Source of the DNA: Gemmatimonadota bacterium
Lineage (GTDB): Bacteria > Gemmatimonadota > Gemmatimonadetes > Longimicrobiales > Gaopeijiaceae
Assembly: GCA_022560615.1 (NCBI GenBank)
Contig: JADFSR010000006.1
Location: forward strand, 114,324 to 178,323
Length of the DNA stretch: 64,000 nt
Direction of reading: 5' to 3'
Part shown: positions 29,531 to 37,924 of the stretch, piece after piece
How positions within the stretch are numbered: position 1 is the stretch's first letter
Layout: each line of letters opens with the position of its first letter
Made by a program: the position numbers and the translations under genes
Notes under the pieces: generated by a model
The model's input: the letters and a program-made list of their open reading frames with translations, nothing else
The model's database searches: none
What the model was told of the DNA's origin: nothing

Positions 29531-30733
29531 ATGACCACTCCTCACAGCCGCTGGTTGTGTGCCGTCGCCCTCTCGGTATCTGTCGGAGTCGCCTACCCCA
29601 GTACGGGGGATGCCCAACAAGGGCCGACAGGCCTCGAAATCGGCGGTTTGCCGGCGCTGAACTTCGACTCCGATGAAGGCGTCGGGTACGGTGCGTTGGT
29701 AGAACTGTACCAGTACGGGCAAGGTGGACTACTCCCCTATGTCTGGTCTTTAAGGCCCACTGTGTTTCTGACCAGCAGGGGGCGGCGTGACTTCACGGTC
29801 TTCTTCGATGCCCCGCATGTGCTTGCGGCCGGGTGGCGGCTGGACGCCTACCTCGGCAGCGAGAAGCAGATCGCCACGCCGTACTACGGCGTCGGAAACG
29901 CAAAGCCCTACGACGAGGCCCTCGACGATGACGACGGCCCCGACCCGTTCTACTACCGCTTCGGTCGCACACGGCGCAGCGCGACGTTCAACCTGCAGCG
30001 GAACGTCGCCGAGACCCCCCTTCGGTGGCTCATCGGCGCCGGACTGGTGCGCACCTCAGTTCTTCCCGTTCCCGAGAACGACGGAGGCACACTATACGAG
30101 ATGGACGTGAGTTCGACAGACCAGACGACCTGGTCCAACTACGTACGGACTGGGCTCGTGTGGGACTCCCGCGACCGCGAGACGGGACCTCGCAGCGGTG
30201 TGTGGACCGAGCTACTCATTCAACGTGTAGACGAGAGCTTCGGCGCGGACGCGGGCTATACGCGGTGGACGTTTACGGATCGCCGCTATTTCTCCCTCGG
30301 CGAGCGCATTGTCTTCGCGCACCGCTACCTGCTTCAGGGCGTCGGCGCGGGCGCGCCCGTTCACGACCTCTTTCAGGTGCAGACGTCGTTCAAGCAGCAG
30401 GAGGGGCTCGGGGGTGCCAAGACCGTAAGAGGCGTCCTCAAGAACCGGTTCGTAGGGCGGGGCATGCTCGTTTGGAATGCCGAGTTGCGATGGCGCGCCG
30501 CCGACTTCCTCCTATTCGGTACGTCCTTCCACGTGGTGCTTTCGGCCTTCCTCGATCAGGGCCGGGTGTGGGACGGTAATATCCGGCTCGGCGAACTGAT
30601 GACCGACCTTCACCGCGGCTTTGGGGGCGGTGCTCGGTTTGGCATGGGGGAGAACTTCATCGTCGCGGTCGACATGGGCCGCTCGGAGGAAGCTGGAATG
30701 CCGATATACATCGGGCTCGGGTATCTCTACTGA
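29531..30733 (+). CDS. Omp85/BamA-like outer-membrane protein
   Basis: 400 residues from ATG 29531, which places a signal peptide first (WLCAVALSVSVGVAYPSTGDAQ). The rest is beta-barrel-like, with alternating hydrophobic strands, WDSRDRETGPRSGVWTEL (the surface-antigen 'D-R....P..G' hallmark), a late VLSAFLDQGRVWDG and a final strand ending in aromatic residues (YIGLGYLY). This is the bacterial surface antigen domain (PF01103) without visible POTRA domains, so a small Omp85 relative, not BamA itself. Its stop overlaps the start of the MFS gene (TGATG). Confidence 0.8.
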   Translation: MTTPHSRWLCAVALSVSVGVAYPSTGDAQQGPTGLEIGGLPALNFDSDEGVGYGALVELYQYGQGGLLPYVWSLRPTVFLTSRGRRDFTVFFDAPHVLAAGWRLDAYLGSEKQIATPYYGVGNAKPYDEALDDDDGPDPFYYRFGRTRRSATFNLQRNVAETPLRWLIGAGLVRTSVLPVPENDGGTLYEMDVSSTDQTTWSNYVRTGLVWDSRDRETGPRSGVWTELLIQRVDESFGADAGYTRWTFTDRRYFSLGERIVFAHRYLLQGVGAGAPVHDLFQVQTSFKQQEGLGGAKTVRGVLKNRFVGRGMLVWNAELRWRAADFLLFGTSFHVVLSAFLDQGRVWDGNIRLGELMTDLHRGFGGGARFGMGENFIVAVDMGRSEEAGMPIYIGLGYLY

Positions 30734-32040
30734 TGGCGCCGGAAGCGAAGATCCCGGCCAAGACGCCCTCGAGCGGGGGCTACTGGGGCACCGTCCTGAC
30801 CCGGCCGGTCTTGTCGTGGTCGCTGTACGACCTGGCGAACACGGTCTTCTCGATGAACATCGTGTCGTTCTACCTGGGGCTCTGGGTCATCGACATGGGT
30901 GGGACGGACGCGACCTGGGGCTACACCAACAGCCTGACGATGGCGCTCGTCTTCGTAAGCGCTCCCATCCTCGGTGCTCTCTCCGACCAGGCGGGCCGCC
31001 GCCTCCCGTTCCTGATGGCGTGTACGATCGTATGCGTGGTGTGCACCGCCGCCTTGGGCCTGGGAAGACTGTGGGTCACCCTCGGAGTCTTCGTCGTCGC
31101 CAACTACTTCTTTCAGTCGGGCCTGATCTTCTACGACGCGACGCTGTCGGTCGTGAGCACGAAGCGCACGAGGGGCGTGATCGGGGGCTTCGGCATCGGT
31201 GTCGGGTACCTCGGCTCTTTCCTGGGAATCATGAGCGGGTTGCTGCTCCTCGACCGGATCGGGCACGTCGGCATCTTCCGGGTGACCGCTCTGATCTTCG
31301 CGATCTTCGCGGTCCCGATCTTCCTCTTCGTCAAGGAACCGCAGCTCCGCGCCAAAGTGAGGATCGATTTCAGGGCGGTGCGCAGTGCGTTCGGTCAGGT
31401 CAGGGACACGTTCCGGCACCTTCCACGGTACCGGGGGCTCGGACGGTTTCTGGTCGGGCGCATGTTCTATACCGACGCGGCGAACACCGTGATCATCTTC
31501 CTTGGCATATATACGACCGAGGAAATCGGCTTCGACGTCAGGGGCGCCCAACTCCTCATGCTGGTTGCCATCGCGTTCGCGGTCGTAGGAGGCTTGACTC
31601 TCGGCTCCGTCGTGGACCGCATCGGGCCCAAGCGAACCCTCGACTTCGTGCTGGGCCTGTGGGTCGTGAGCCTCTCTGGGGCGGTCGCCGTCCCCGTGCT
31701 GGGACTGCCGACCGTTTGGTTCTGGCCGGTCGCATGCGTCGCCGGCATCGCGCTGGGCGGCACCTGGACCGCCGACCGTCCCTACATGCTCATCCTGGCA
31801 CCACCCCGGAGACTCGGGGAGTTCTACGGCCTCTACAGCATGGTCGGCCGCTTCGCTGCGATCCTCGGCCCCGCGATGTTCGCGCTGGTCTCGGTCACGC
31901 TGGGCTGGGGCAGACCTGCGGCGATGGGGAGCCTCTTGCTGTGGATCGTGATCTCGTGGCTGATCCTAAGGGGCGTGTCCGATGAGGAGCGTGAGTGGGG
32001 GCCGGAGGATCGGGTGGCGCCCCAGGCCACAGCTTCCTAG
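30733..32040 (+). CDS. UMF1-family MFS transporter
   Basis: 435 residues with 12 predicted membrane helices. The opening WSLYDLANTVFSMNIVSFYL is the 'W.lYD.anS.f' signature of the UMF1/Atg22-like group. The MFS loop motif ALSDQAGRRLP follows helix 2, and a second half has VVDRIGPKRTLDF. Fungal Atg22 exports amino acids from the vacuole; bacterial substrates are unknown. Start and stop of the Omp85-like gene overlap, so an inner-membrane/outer-membrane pair acting on the same substrate is conceivable. Confidence 0.88.
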   Translation: MAPEAKIPAKTPSSGGYWGTVLTRPVLSWSLYDLANTVFSMNIVSFYLGLWVIDMGGTDATWGYTNSLTMALVFVSAPILGALSDQAGRRLPFLMACTIVCVVCTAALGLGRLWVTLGVFVVANYFFQSGLIFYDATLSVVSTKRTRGVIGGFGIGVGYLGSFLGIMSGLLLLDRIGHVGIFRVTALIFAIFAVPIFLFVKEPQLRAKVRIDFRAVRSAFGQVRDTFRHLPRYRGLGRFLVGRMFYTDAANTVIIFLGIYTTEEIGFDVRGAQLLMLVAIAFAVVGGLTLGSVVDRIGPKRTLDFVLGLWVVSLSGAVAVPVLGLPTVWFWPVACVAGIALGGTWTADRPYMLILAPPRRLGEFYGLYSMVGRFAAILGPAMFALVSVTLGWGRPAAMGSLLLWIVISWLILRGVSDEEREWGPEDRVAPQATAS

Positions 32041-32087
32041 CTCGTCCTCGGGCTCGGTTTCGAACTTGGGTGGCGTGGTACCGGTCC

Positions 32088-32453
32088 TCAGCCCTCCTTT
32101 CCGGCGACTTCCCCCAAGCGGTCGACGGACTCGTGCATGAGCGCCAGGACCTCCTTGAACTGCGTGTCAGCGTCGGCGCCGCCGCGATTCGCCGCGATTG
32201 CCGCCTCGTTGAGATCGCGGACGAGGTCGATGAAGTGCTCGCCCTCCACCCTCAGATCCAGGAACTGTCGATCATTGGGCAGCAGCTGTTGGGACAGACC
32301 CCACACCCCGGCCTCCAAGACCATGATGCCGGCCAGAACGACCATGATCTGAAGTTGCACACTGTCGGGGGGGACGAGCAGGAGGCCTGTAAAGATCGTG
32401 ACTACGCCGAGCACGGAGAGCGCTCCGTCCAGCATCCTTCGATACCGTCTCAA
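32088..32453 (-). CDS. Small membrane protein of unknown function
   Basis: 121 residues. Basic start (MRRYRRML), two membrane helices (about 8-27 and 33-52), then a helical cytoplasmic tail rich in acidic residues (VEGEHFIDLVRDLNEAAIAA, then FKEVLALMHESVDRLGEVAG), perhaps a coiled coil. No family recognised. It is the last gene of the run that starts with the pseudopilin at 35.5 kb, 25 bases after the preceding gene. The tail has some likeness to signalling linkers, but this is weak. Confidence 0.6.
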   Translation of the reverse strand: MRRYRRMLDGALSVLGVVTIFTGLLLVPPDSVQLQIMVVLAGIMVLEAGVWGLSQQLLPNDRQFLDLRVEGEHFIDLVRDLNEAAIAANRGGADADTQFKEVLALMHESVDRLGEVAGKEG

Positions 32454-32478
32454 TCGGACCTCCAGGTAGGAACGGGGC

Positions 32479-32922
32479 TCACCGCAAGGTCCACACCACG
32501 TAGTTCGGATTCTTCATGCGAAGGATTCCGTCGGCATGAAGAAAGACCTCCAGCACGGCCACACCGTCCGGGGACGCGTAACTGATCTGGTACGCCCAGT
32601 GATCCGCCGTCTCGACCTCCTGGACGGACAGGATCGGATGATACGTAACGGCGCCGTCTCCAACGTGGAACTCGATATCGTCCTGGCTGATCACGAACGC
32701 CCGATCGGCGTAGCGCTCGTTCTCGGTCACCCAGGTTCCGATCAGAGATGGCGGCGCCACGTCGATCGCGGGAGGAGGCCGGCTCACCCAAGCGCGCAGC
32801 CCAAGGAGTGCCACTAGGGCGATTCCAGCCCGTTTCAGGAAACGTCTCCGGCGCTCGCGTCGGATGATGTCGATTCGACGCTCCTTGCGTTTACGCCGAT
32901 CCTCTCCCCGGAAGCTAGACAT
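32479..32922 (-). CDS. Single-pass membrane-anchored protein of unknown function
   Basis: 147 residues from ATG 32922, which overlaps the HD-GYP gene stop by 8 bases (ATGTCTAG); that coupling decides the start. Very basic cytoplasmic N-terminus (RRKRKERRIDIIRRERRRRF), one helix (about 34-50), then a roughly 95-residue periplasmic beta-rich domain (SLIGTWVTENERYADRAFVI, then DDIEFHVGDGAVTYHP, ending NPNYVVWTLR) that resembles small lipocalin-like ligand-binding folds. Function unknown. The tight overlap suggests it works with the HD-GYP protein, for example as a periplasmic sensing partner. Confidence 0.65.
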   Translation of the reverse strand: MSSFRGEDRRKRKERRIDIIRRERRRRFLKRAGIALVALLGLRAWVSRPPPAIDVAPPSLIGTWVTENERYADRAFVISQDDIEFHVGDGAVTYHPILSVQEVETADHWAYQISYASPDGVAVLEVFLHADGILRMKNPNYVVWTLR

Positions 32923-35032
32923 CGACGAGCAACGCCTCCTGACTCTCACTCGGCGTGAACCCTTCCGCTATCAGCCGCTGGAGCGCTTCCACGACCCTGG
33001 GCTCGAACTGCGTACCGGACTCGGCGACGATGATGTCATGAACCTCGTCGGGATCCATCGCAGGGCGATACGGCCGCGCCGATACCATCGCGTCGAACAC
33101 GTCGGCCACCGACAACACCCGGGCCAGCTCGTGAATCTCGTCGCCGACGAGGCCGTCGGGGTAGCCGTTCCCGTCCCAATGCTCGTGGTGGTACAGGACG
33201 ATCGGAATCATGGGCTGGAAGGCCCGGACCGGCTCGAGGATGCGCGCGCCGATGACCGTGTGGGACTGCACGACGGCGCGCTGCTCGGCGCTGAGCGCTT
33301 CGGGCCAATCCAGGATGGTCGCGGGAATGCCGATCTTGCCAATGTCGTGCAGCAGACCCCCCCGATGTAGGGTGTCGAGATCCTTCGCGGAGAGGTCGAG
33401 CTCCTGGCCCAGAAGAACCGCCAAGTCGGTTACGCGCTGTGAGTGACCCGACGTCCAACGTGACTTGGCGTCGATCGTATTCGCCAGGGCGCGCAGCGCC
33501 TCCCAGCTCATCTCATCGAGCTCGCGTCTGAGGCGTACGTCGTTGAGCGCGACCGCCGCTTGGTCAACGAGTTGGCGAGCGCGGTCCACGTCCTCGTCGG
33601 TGAACACGCGGCCCGCGTCGCCGCCTGCGGCGACCTCACCGACGCGCTCTCCATGGACGACGAGGGGGAGCACGAGAACGGGCAGGCTCTCGCGAGTAAA
33701 CCCGCTCGACCGGAAGACCTGCGGGAGATCTTCCCACTCCTGGACGAGGATGTGCGAAGCTGCACCTGTCGGCCAGACGGTACCCCCGTCCACGAGCACC
33801 GAGCTCTGCATCGGCGCGTCGGGAGCACCCTCCGCCCAGTAGATCTCCGGGGCGTCGTGACCGCCGGGCTCGAGGATGAGCACGCTCCTCCGGCTGCTCG
33901 ACAGAACTTGGCCGACACCCTTGAGGAGCGCTCCCACCGCGTCGGCTTGGTCCGGTGCGTTGAGCGCCGCCTGGTCGATCTCACGGCCGGCCTCGAGCTG
34001 ATCGAATTGGCGGCCGATGCGTGACGCCATCTCGTTGAACGACGCCGCGAGCTCACCGAATTCGTTGTTCGACTCGACGCTCACGCGTACGGTGTGGTCA
34101 CGCCTTGAGATCCGCCGCGTTCCGTCGATCAACTGCTCCAGCGGGTCCATCGTACGCCGAACCATGGCCACCGTCAGAAGGACCGCGGTCGTCAGTCCGA
34201 ACAAGATTCCAAAGGGAAAGTTGGTCCGGAAGATTTCGAGCGACGCGTAAATCGACGCTGTCGATTCGCTTATGGCGACCGCCCAGGGGTCCGCCGCGAA
34301 AATGGTGGAGAGGTAGACCTCCCGATACATGCCCAGGTACTCCTCCCCACCGAAGTCGAGCTCGATATCGTCGGTGTGGCGTCGGAGGCTGTGTCCGTGC
34401 GGCGGAACCATCGCCGGAAGCGCGGACGCGTTTTCCGACGTGCAGACGAACGGGCGAGACTCGGAATCGAGGATGCAGAAGTTCGCGGTGTTGTAGCCGT
34501 CCACCGCGACGATCGCGGTAGCCAACAATGAGTCCACGGTCAGCCTACTCCAAAGGACGCCGCGAGCCGGGTTGGTGCTGTCCGCGGGGATGGCCATCAA
34601 CACCCTCCCGCCGGATGTGCTCGCCTCCGCGATCAAGACCGGCTTGCCGCTCCGGAGGCTCTGCTCTTGCATCGCGTCGAGAGGGGGAGGGCTCAGCGTG
34701 CGGCCTCTCTGCTCTTGCACACCCTCAGCGGTCACGATCGCCACGCCCTCGATGCTCGGAGGCAGGGCGTCGAGGGAGACACTCGTACTCCACAAGCGTC
34801 GCACGGTGAATAGGTCCTGCTCCGAGCGCCGGAGGCGATCGATGATCATCTGCTCCGCGATCGCGTTCTGCTCGGCCATCGTGTCTAGAGCCTGGGTGCG
34901 GAGCTCGGACAGCAGATACACCCAGGACCCGACCGCCACGACCGTGACCGGGATGACGGTGACAGCGACGAAGAGCCCAAACAGCCGGCGAGCGACCTTT
35001 GTCCGCAGGAACTCGACCCGGATCCCCTTCAA
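32915..35032 (-). CDS. Membrane HD-GYP phosphodiesterase with periplasmic sensor, HAMP and GAF
   Basis: 705 residues. Helix 1 (about 17-37), a periplasmic region (40-260, Cache-like), helix 2 (about 270-290), HAMP (295-345, DGTRRISRRDHTVRVSVESN), a GAF domain (360-490) and a C-terminal HD-GYP domain (505-690). The catalytic motifs are intact: HRGGLLHDIGKIGIP and HHEHWDGNGYPDGL, so c-di-GMP hydrolysis is expected. TTG start at 35032, directly after the pseudopilin stop, with GGAGGA 7 bases upstream. The layout is that of a receptor that lowers c-di-GMP on a periplasmic or cytoplasmic ligand. Confidence 0.92.
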   Translation of the reverse strand: MKGIRVEFLRTKVARRLFGLFVAVTVIPVTVVAVGSWVYLLSELRTQALDTMAEQNAIAEQMIIDRLRRSEQDLFTVRRLWSTSVSLDALPPSIEGVAIVTAEGVQEQRGRTLSPPPLDAMQEQSLRSGKPVLIAEASTSGGRVLMAIPADSTNPARGVLWSRLTVDSLLATAIVAVDGYNTANFCILDSESRPFVCTSENASALPAMVPPHGHSLRRHTDDIELDFGGEEYLGMYREVYLSTIFAADPWAVAISESTASIYASLEIFRTNFPFGILFGLTTAVLLTVAMVRRTMDPLEQLIDGTRRISRRDHTVRVSVESNNEFGELAASFNEMASRIGRQFDQLEAGREIDQAALNAPDQADAVGALLKGVGQVLSSSRRSVLILEPGGHDAPEIYWAEGAPDAPMQSSVLVDGGTVWPTGAASHILVQEWEDLPQVFRSSGFTRESLPVLVLPLVVHGERVGEVAAGGDAGRVFTDEDVDRARQLVDQAAVALNDVRLRRELDEMSWEALRALANTIDAKSRWTSGHSQRVTDLAVLLGQELDLSAKDLDTLHRGGLLHDIGKIGIPATILDWPEALSAEQRAVVQSHTVIGARILEPVRAFQPMIPIVLYHHEHWDGNGYPDGLVGDEIHELARVLSVADVFDAMVSARPYRPAMDPDEVHDIIVAESGTQFEPRVVEALQRLIAEGFTPSESQEALLVDV

Positions 35033-35548
35033 CTAGAAATCCTCCGCGAGGCCCACGAATCCGCCATCGTTGGCCCGTACGACGTCATCCCAGCTGGCCT
35101 TCGCAGTGAACGCGGCCACGCTTTCTCCATCTATTCCGACGCTGTAGAGATCGTAGTCCGAGTTCACAGGGACGAGGAAGCGGTCCTTGCGAGAGCCCGG
35201 CGTCTTCTTCGGCGGCGGATCGTGTAACAGGTACACGTAAGCGTTGCCCCAGGGGTCGAACTTTGGACCGAGACCGAGCTCGTTGAGCGTGACCGGGTAG
35301 CGGTTCTCGATGATCTCGAACTCGGTGATGCTCTGCTGGATCACTTTGATGTCCCCGATCGCCCGCACGATGCGCGCCCTCTCCACCACGCGGGCGAAGT
35401 TGGGCATCGCCAGAGATGCGAGGCTGCCGATGATGACCGTGACGATCAACAGCTCGATCAGTGTAAAGCCCCTCCGCTCCTCCGTAGCGAAGCGACGGGC
35501 TAGAAACACCGACTTCAGACTTTCCACGACCAGGGAGACAGATGACAT
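35033..35548 (-). CDS. Type II secretion/type IV pilus-like pseudopilin (GspG-like)
   Basis: 171 residues from ATG 35548; the earlier in-frame TTG at 35614 has no ribosome site. The prepilin peptidase motif RRGFTLIELL (cut after Gly; Glu5 of the mature protein present) is followed by the hydrophobic helix VTVIIGSLASLAMPNF. The mature C-terminal domain carries the major-pseudopilin features: YPVTLNELGLGPKFDPWGN, VNSDYDLYSVGIDG. No other secretion or pilus gene is nearby; instead the HD-GYP gene follows without a gap. The leader before the cleavage site is long (about 25 residues). Confidence 0.88.
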   Translation of the reverse strand: MSSVSLVVESLKSVFLARRFATEERRGFTLIELLIVTVIIGSLASLAMPNFARVVERARIVRAIGDIKVIQQSITEFEIIENRYPVTLNELGLGPKFDPWGNAYVYLLHDPPPKKTPGSRKDRFLVPVNSDYDLYSVGIDGESVAAFTAKASWDDVVRANDGGFVGLAEDF

Positions 35549-35677
35549 CGCGGCTGCGTCCCGAAAACGGGTTACCTGCCATTCAAGTGTAGGAGGGGGC
35601 GAACGGTCGATCAAAGCTTTTGAGCCACCCCGTCCCCCTTCCCTCGCACGAGTCCCAGGTAGAGTACCCCTCCCGTC

Positions 35678-37804
35678 TCAGACCATCTCCAGCTTCCTCG
35701 AGCGCACGGGTTTGAACTTCTGGTTCGGCGACCAACTCGTGATGTGGCCGGCGACCGCGCTCGCGGCCACCGAGTACGGCGAGCCCAGATAGAGCTGCCC
35801 GGGACCGGAGCGGCCCGGGAAGTTGCGATTCTGCGACGACATCGAAACCTCGTCGGGTGAGCTGGTCACGCCCGGTCCGGCAGCGATGCACGCGCCGCAC
35901 CCCGGCTCGATGAACTCGGCGCCCATGCGCTCGAACAGGTCGAGGTAGCCCTTCTCACGGCAGTACTCCCGCACGTCGGTCGAACCGCACTGGATGAAGA
36001 CTTTCACGTCGGGGTGCACCGCGAGCCCCTGCGCGTCCGCTTCGGCGAAGACGGCTGCGTACATGTCCATGTCTTCCTTTTTTCCCGCGGTGCACGAACC
36101 GGCGTACGCGATGTCGATGCGGATCGGGTCGTCGCCGAGCTCGTCAATGCAGACGCCGTTCCCGGGGTCGTTCGGTAGCGCCGCCATCGGACGGATCGTG
36201 GAGGCGTCGATCTCGATCACCTTCACGTATTCGGCTCCGGCGTCGCTCTGCATGCCCTCGGTGAGCGCGAGCGCCCGCTCGGGGTCCATGCCTCGCTCGT
36301 TCACCATGAACTCCACTGACCTGTCGTCGGCGCCGATGATGCCGGTGAAGGCGCCGACTTCGGCAGCCATGTTGGTCATCGTCGCGCGCTCGTCGACGCT
36401 CAGCGCCTCGATCGCCGGGCCGGCGTACTCGATGATCTGCCCGATCGCGTGACCGTCCCGGACGTACGGGTGCCGGAGGATCTCGAGCATGTAGTCCTTC
36501 GCCGTCACGTTCGCTGCCGGTTCGCCCGAGATCACGACCTTGAAGGACTGCGGCACGCTCACGCGCACGTCCTTCGTGATCCACGAGTTGAAGATCGCGG
36601 TCGTGCCGACGCCGAAAGCGACCGCCCCGATCGCGCCCGCATGAGGTGTGTGCGAGTCCGTGCCGATGATGAGCATGCCCGGCTCGGCATATTCCTCCAG
36701 GATCTTCGAGTGGCAGATCGCTTGCGAGCCCAACTGCTGGCCCATCTGTTCGCCATACAGCTTCACGCCCTGCCTCTCGCTGAACTCGCGCTGCTTCACT
36801 TCGAGCTCGTTGGCGGCGTCGAGCAACCCATCTTCGATGCGCTCCTGGCTCATCACCTGGGACAGGAAGGTCAGGTGGTCGCGGAAGAACAGGATCGAGT
36901 CGGGATCCACGACCTTGGCGTCTTTCCCGACTTTTTCCTCGAAGAAGATCGACGCCATAGGGGTGACGTATTCGTGGCTGAAGCGGATATCAGCCCGGAA
37001 GAAACCCGCGTCGCCCGGCTGCACCCACGGGACGCCGGCCACCCCCTTGCTCGCGTCGGTGACCATGTGCCTGGCGAGGATCTTTTCGGCGACTGTCATC
37101 GGGCGCTCGCTTGCCGCGCCGACCTCGAGCGCGGCTGCGACGGGGATCGTCACCTTGTTTTGCAGCCGCGCCACATTGAACTCGAAGAGTCCACCGTACT
37201 CGATGATCTGACGGGTGATCTCGTCCTTACCGGCTGTGAACTCCGCGAGCTGAATCTCCTCTCCCGCCTTGATTCGGTCGATGATGTCGAAGTCGCTCGT
37301 CGTCAGAACTCCCAGGTTCTGGCAGTTTTCGTTGTAGATCCGCTCGATGCTCTCCGCGACGACGACCTTGATGCCCGCGTGCAGCTCGGCGTACGGGCTC
37401 GCTTCTCGACTGCTGCCCTTGCCGCGGCGCTTCCCGGCCACGGAGCATACGAAGCCCCCGTCGCGGACGGCGTTGCGCTCGACGGGATATTCGGTCTCAC
37501 CCGTGGTCTGGTTCGTCGCACGGAGGCCCAGGTAGGGAAAGTCCCCCAGGGTCTCGTCATAGAAGAAGCAGATGTATGCGGGCGTGATCTCGTCGGTGGA
37601 AATCTGGTCACGCAGTCGCTGCTCGAGTGCGTCCGTGAGTTCGATGTCCGTGCCCTCGTAAAGCTGGGCCTTCAAGAGCTCTGCATCGTCCAGCAAGTAC
37701 AGGATGCGGCCCTCGAACGTCAGCGTCGTCGAACGCTTCTCGATCGGTCGATCCAGCAAGTCCTTGATCATTCGCCGAGGGTTGAGGTTGGGCCCGTGGT
37801 ACAC
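35678..37804 (-). CDS. Aconitase-superfamily hydratase, swivel domain first
   Basis: 708 residues. The N-terminal half is the swivel (LeuD-like) domain: STDEITPAYICFF, GKRRGKGSSREASPYAELHA, GIKVVVAESIERIYNENCQN. The C-terminal half is the catalytic LeuC-like part with the [4Fe-4S] ligands and substrate motifs: GTDSHTPHAGAIG, AGSCTAGKKED (Cys 1), and EPGCGACIAAGPG (Cys 2 and 3). AcnA enzymes and the usual LeuC/LeuD subunits have the opposite order; AcnB is swivel-first but has an extra HEAT-like domain, which is missing here. Possible activities are aconitase, homoaconitase, 2-methylisocitrate or isopropylmalate hydratase. No leu or cit genes are close. Confidence 0.88.
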   Translation of the reverse strand: MYHGPNLNPRRMIKDLLDRPIEKRSTTLTFEGRILYLLDDAELLKAQLYEGTDIELTDALEQRLRDQISTDEITPAYICFFYDETLGDFPYLGLRATNQTTGETEYPVERNAVRDGGFVCSVAGKRRGKGSSREASPYAELHAGIKVVVAESIERIYNENCQNLGVLTTSDFDIIDRIKAGEEIQLAEFTAGKDEITRQIIEYGGLFEFNVARLQNKVTIPVAAALEVGAASERPMTVAEKILARHMVTDASKGVAGVPWVQPGDAGFFRADIRFSHEYVTPMASIFFEEKVGKDAKVVDPDSILFFRDHLTFLSQVMSQERIEDGLLDAANELEVKQREFSERQGVKLYGEQMGQQLGSQAICHSKILEEYAEPGMLIIGTDSHTPHAGAIGAVAFGVGTTAIFNSWITKDVRVSVPQSFKVVISGEPAANVTAKDYMLEILRHPYVRDGHAIGQIIEYAGPAIEALSVDERATMTNMAAEVGAFTGIIGADDRSVEFMVNERGMDPERALALTEGMQSDAGAEYVKVIEIDASTIRPMAALPNDPGNGVCIDELGDDPIRIDIAYAGSCTAGKKEDMDMYAAVFAEADAQGLAVHPDVKVFIQCGSTDVREYCREKGYLDLFERMGAEFIEPGCGACIAAGPGVTSSPDEVSMSSQNRNFPGRSGPGQLYLGSPYSVAASAVAGHITSWSPNQKFKPVRSRKLEMV

Positions 37805-37924
37805 TCGGGGGACTCGAAAGGTGTCCCGGCCAGGACGCGGAGACTGCCGCCGGTGGTCAACTAGGGGCTTTCCGGTGCGTCCCGCGGTCGCAGCGACCGT
37901 GAGAGGGAGAATCCTACGGCGACA

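Noticed and set aside
36449..37864. A 471-codon plus-strand open frame opposite the aconitase-family gene
   Set aside because: Low-complexity, Asp/Val/Arg-rich translation; the minus-strand gene has all Fe-S and substrate motifs.
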